From NCBI GenBank assembly GCA_013290035.1, contig JABCYT010000152.1, positions 1 to 7,363 on the forward strand: DNA of 7,363 nucleotides. Reading direction: 5' to 3'. A program made the position numbers and the translations under genes. The first letter of the stretch is position 1. Each line of letters begins with the position of its first letter. The notes beneath the pieces were generated by a model. The model was not told where the DNA came from and ran no database searches. It worked only from the letters and a program-made list of their open reading frames with translations. Positions 6,197 to 7,363 of this stretch are shown here, piece by piece. This DNA comes from Alphaproteobacteria bacterium (GTDB lineage Bacteria > Pseudomonadota > Alphaproteobacteria > Reyranellales > Reyranellaceae).

Positions 6197-7363
6197 ATGA
6201 GCGCCCAGCTTTCGCGCGACGATTGGAAGAGCCGCATCGGCGGCCTCAGCTACCGCAACCAGGCCTTCATCGGCGGCAAGTTCGCAGCCTCCCTCACCGG
6301 CAAGACCTTCGACTGCGTCAATCCGGCGACCGGCCAGGTCCTGACCAAGGTCGCGGCCTGCGAGCAGGCCGACGTCGATGCGGCAGTCAAGGCGGCACGC
6401 GCCGCCTTCGACAAGGGCACCTGGGCCAACATGGCGCCGGCGCAGCGCAAGCGCATCATGCTGAAGCTCGCCGAGCTGATGATGAAGAACCGCGATGAGC
6501 TGGCGCTCTTGGAGACGCTCGACATGGGCAAGCCCATCGCCTTCTCGACCACGGTCGACATTCCGGGCTCGGCCAACACGGTGCAGTGGTTCGCCGAAGC
6601 CATCGACAAGATCTACGACGAGGTCGCCCCCACGCCGGGCAATGTCGTGGCCATGATCACCCGCGAGCCCGCGGGCGTGGTGGCCGCCGTCGTGCCGTGG
6701 AATTTCCCGCTGCTGATGGCCTGCTGGAAGATCTCGCCGGCGCTGGCCGCCGGCAACTCGGTGATCCTGAAGCCCGCCGAGCAGTCGCCGCTCACCGCCA
6801 TCCGGCTGGCCGAGCTCGCCGCCGAAGCCGGCATCCCCGAGGGCGTGTTCAACGTGCTGCCGGGCTTCGGCGAGACCGCGGGCCAGGCGCTGGGCCGCCA
6901 CATGGATGTCGACGTCATCGCCTTCACCGGCTCGACCGAGGTCGGCAAGTTCTTCCTGCGCTACTCCGGCGAATCCAACATGAAGCAGGTCTGGCTCGAG
7001 TGCGGCGGCAAGTCGCCCAACATCGTGCTGGGCGACGCGCCCAACCTCGACATCGCCGCCCGCCGCACCGCCTTCGGCATCTGGTTCAACCAGGGCGAGG
7101 TCTGCACCGCGGGCTCCCGCCTGATCGTCGAGGACAAGATCAAGGATTCGTTCCTCGAGAAAGTCATGGCGATCGGCCAGAGGATGATGCCGGGCGATCC
7201 GCTCGATCCCAAGACCCAGATGGGCGCCATGGTCGACGAAACCCAGACCAAGCGGGTCATGGGCTATATCGAGGCCGGCCAGAAGGAAGGCGCCACGCTC
7301 AAGATGGGCGGCAAGCAGGTCCATGTCGACAATGCCGGCTCCTTCATCGAGCCCACCATCTTC
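6197..7363 (+). CDS. NAD(P)-dependent aldehyde dehydrogenase, PuuC-like (3' end outside window)
   Basis: Oxidises an aldehyde to the carboxylic acid with NAD(P)+ in the cytoplasm. 389 residues are visible of about 497 expected, and the frame is open to the right edge. Residue numbers fall exactly on classical ALDH positions: Asn169 in PWNFP, Lys192 and Glu195 in KPAEQSP, Gly245 and Gly250 in FTGSTEVG, general base Glu268 in WLECGGKSPN, and nucleophile Cys303 in NQGEVCTAG. LALLETLDMGKPI, EAIDKIYDEVA and SGESNMKQVWLE closely resemble E. coli PuuC, the gamma-glutamyl-aminobutyraldehyde dehydrogenase of putrescine breakdown. The substrate is not proven: no putrescine genes are visible, and related enzymes act on betaine aldehyde, 3-hydroxypropanal and other aldehydes. 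Cys269 beside the general base replaces the Leu or Ala common in the family. It is separated from the upstream block by a terminator and a repeat, so it starts a new transcription unit. Confidence 0.95.
   Translation, partial: MSAQLSRDDWKSRIGGLSYRNQAFIGGKFAASLTGKTFDCVNPATGQVLTKVAACEQADVDAAVKAARAAFDKGTWANMAPAQRKRIMLKLAELMMKNRDELALLETLDMGKPIAFSTTVDIPGSANTVQWFAEAIDKIYDEVAPTPGNVVAMITREPAGVVAAVVPWNFPLLMACWKISPALAAGNSVILKPAEQSPLTAIRLAELAAEAGIPEGVFNVLPGFGETAGQALGRHMDVDVIAFTGSTEVGKFFLRYSGESNMKQVWLECGGKSPNIVLGDAPNLDIAARRTAFGIWFNQGEVCTAGSRLIVEDKIKDSFLEKVMAIGQRMMPGDPLDPKTQMGAMVDETQTKRVMGYIEAGQKEGATLKMGGKQVHVDNAGSFIEPTIF

Noticed and set aside
6071..7324. 417-codon minus-strand frame opposite the aldehyde dehydrogenase
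   Set aside because: It mirrors a gene with all ALDH catalytic residues and ends in the palindromic repeat peptide CHPERSEGP, a hallmark of false calls.
1..7363. A novel defence, secretion or mobile system
   Set aside because: Every long gene belongs to a known housekeeping or metabolic family, and no integrase, transposase, toxin-antitoxin pair or repeat array is visible.

Overview
The window is a GC-rich stretch of bacterial chromosome, most likely from an alphaproteobacterium. The reasons are the gene order topA–rnr–DUF983 … rpmG, a 55-residue cysteine-free L33 of the alphaproteobacterial type, a topoisomerase I ending in repeated C-terminal modules and a Lys/Ala tail, and strong G/C preference at third codon positions in every gene. 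Genus cannot be fixed from the sequence alone. I see no phage, plasmid, CRISPR, tRNA or rRNA sequence.

Layout, all genes on the + strand. Positions 1-1399 hold the 3' part of topA (DNA topoisomerase I). Its last 8 bases overlap the start of rnr (1392-3662, RNase R, full length with an intact RNB active site). After 22 bases comes a small zinc-ribbon/membrane protein of the DUF983 family (3685-4089). It is followed by a predicted outer-membrane or periplasmic lipoprotein protease of the S41 (CtpA/Prc) family with one PDZ domain and an intact Ser/Lys dyad (start uncertain, about 4145, to 5722). A 101-base gap with a plausible sigma-70 type promoter precedes rpmG (5824-5991), which is closed by a clear intrinsic terminator (6018-6040).

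Positions 6037-6144 are noncoding: a small nested inverted repeat next to the terminator, then a long imperfect palindrome (6067-6144) of a dispersed intergenic type whose antisense translation gives the peptide CHPERSEGP, often seen in spurious gene calls. A new transcription unit follows: an NAD(P)-dependent aldehyde dehydrogenase resembling PuuC (6197 to the window end, 389 codons visible), with a good ribosome binding site and all catalytic residues in place.

Functionally the left part is a housekeeping block for DNA topology, RNA turnover and ribosome assembly, with two envelope proteins between rnr and rpmG. The right part is metabolic and unrelated. No new multi-gene system is visible. 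The items most worth a second look are the palindromic repeat, the DUF983 and S41 genes inside an information-processing cluster, and the structured promoter/leader of rpmG.
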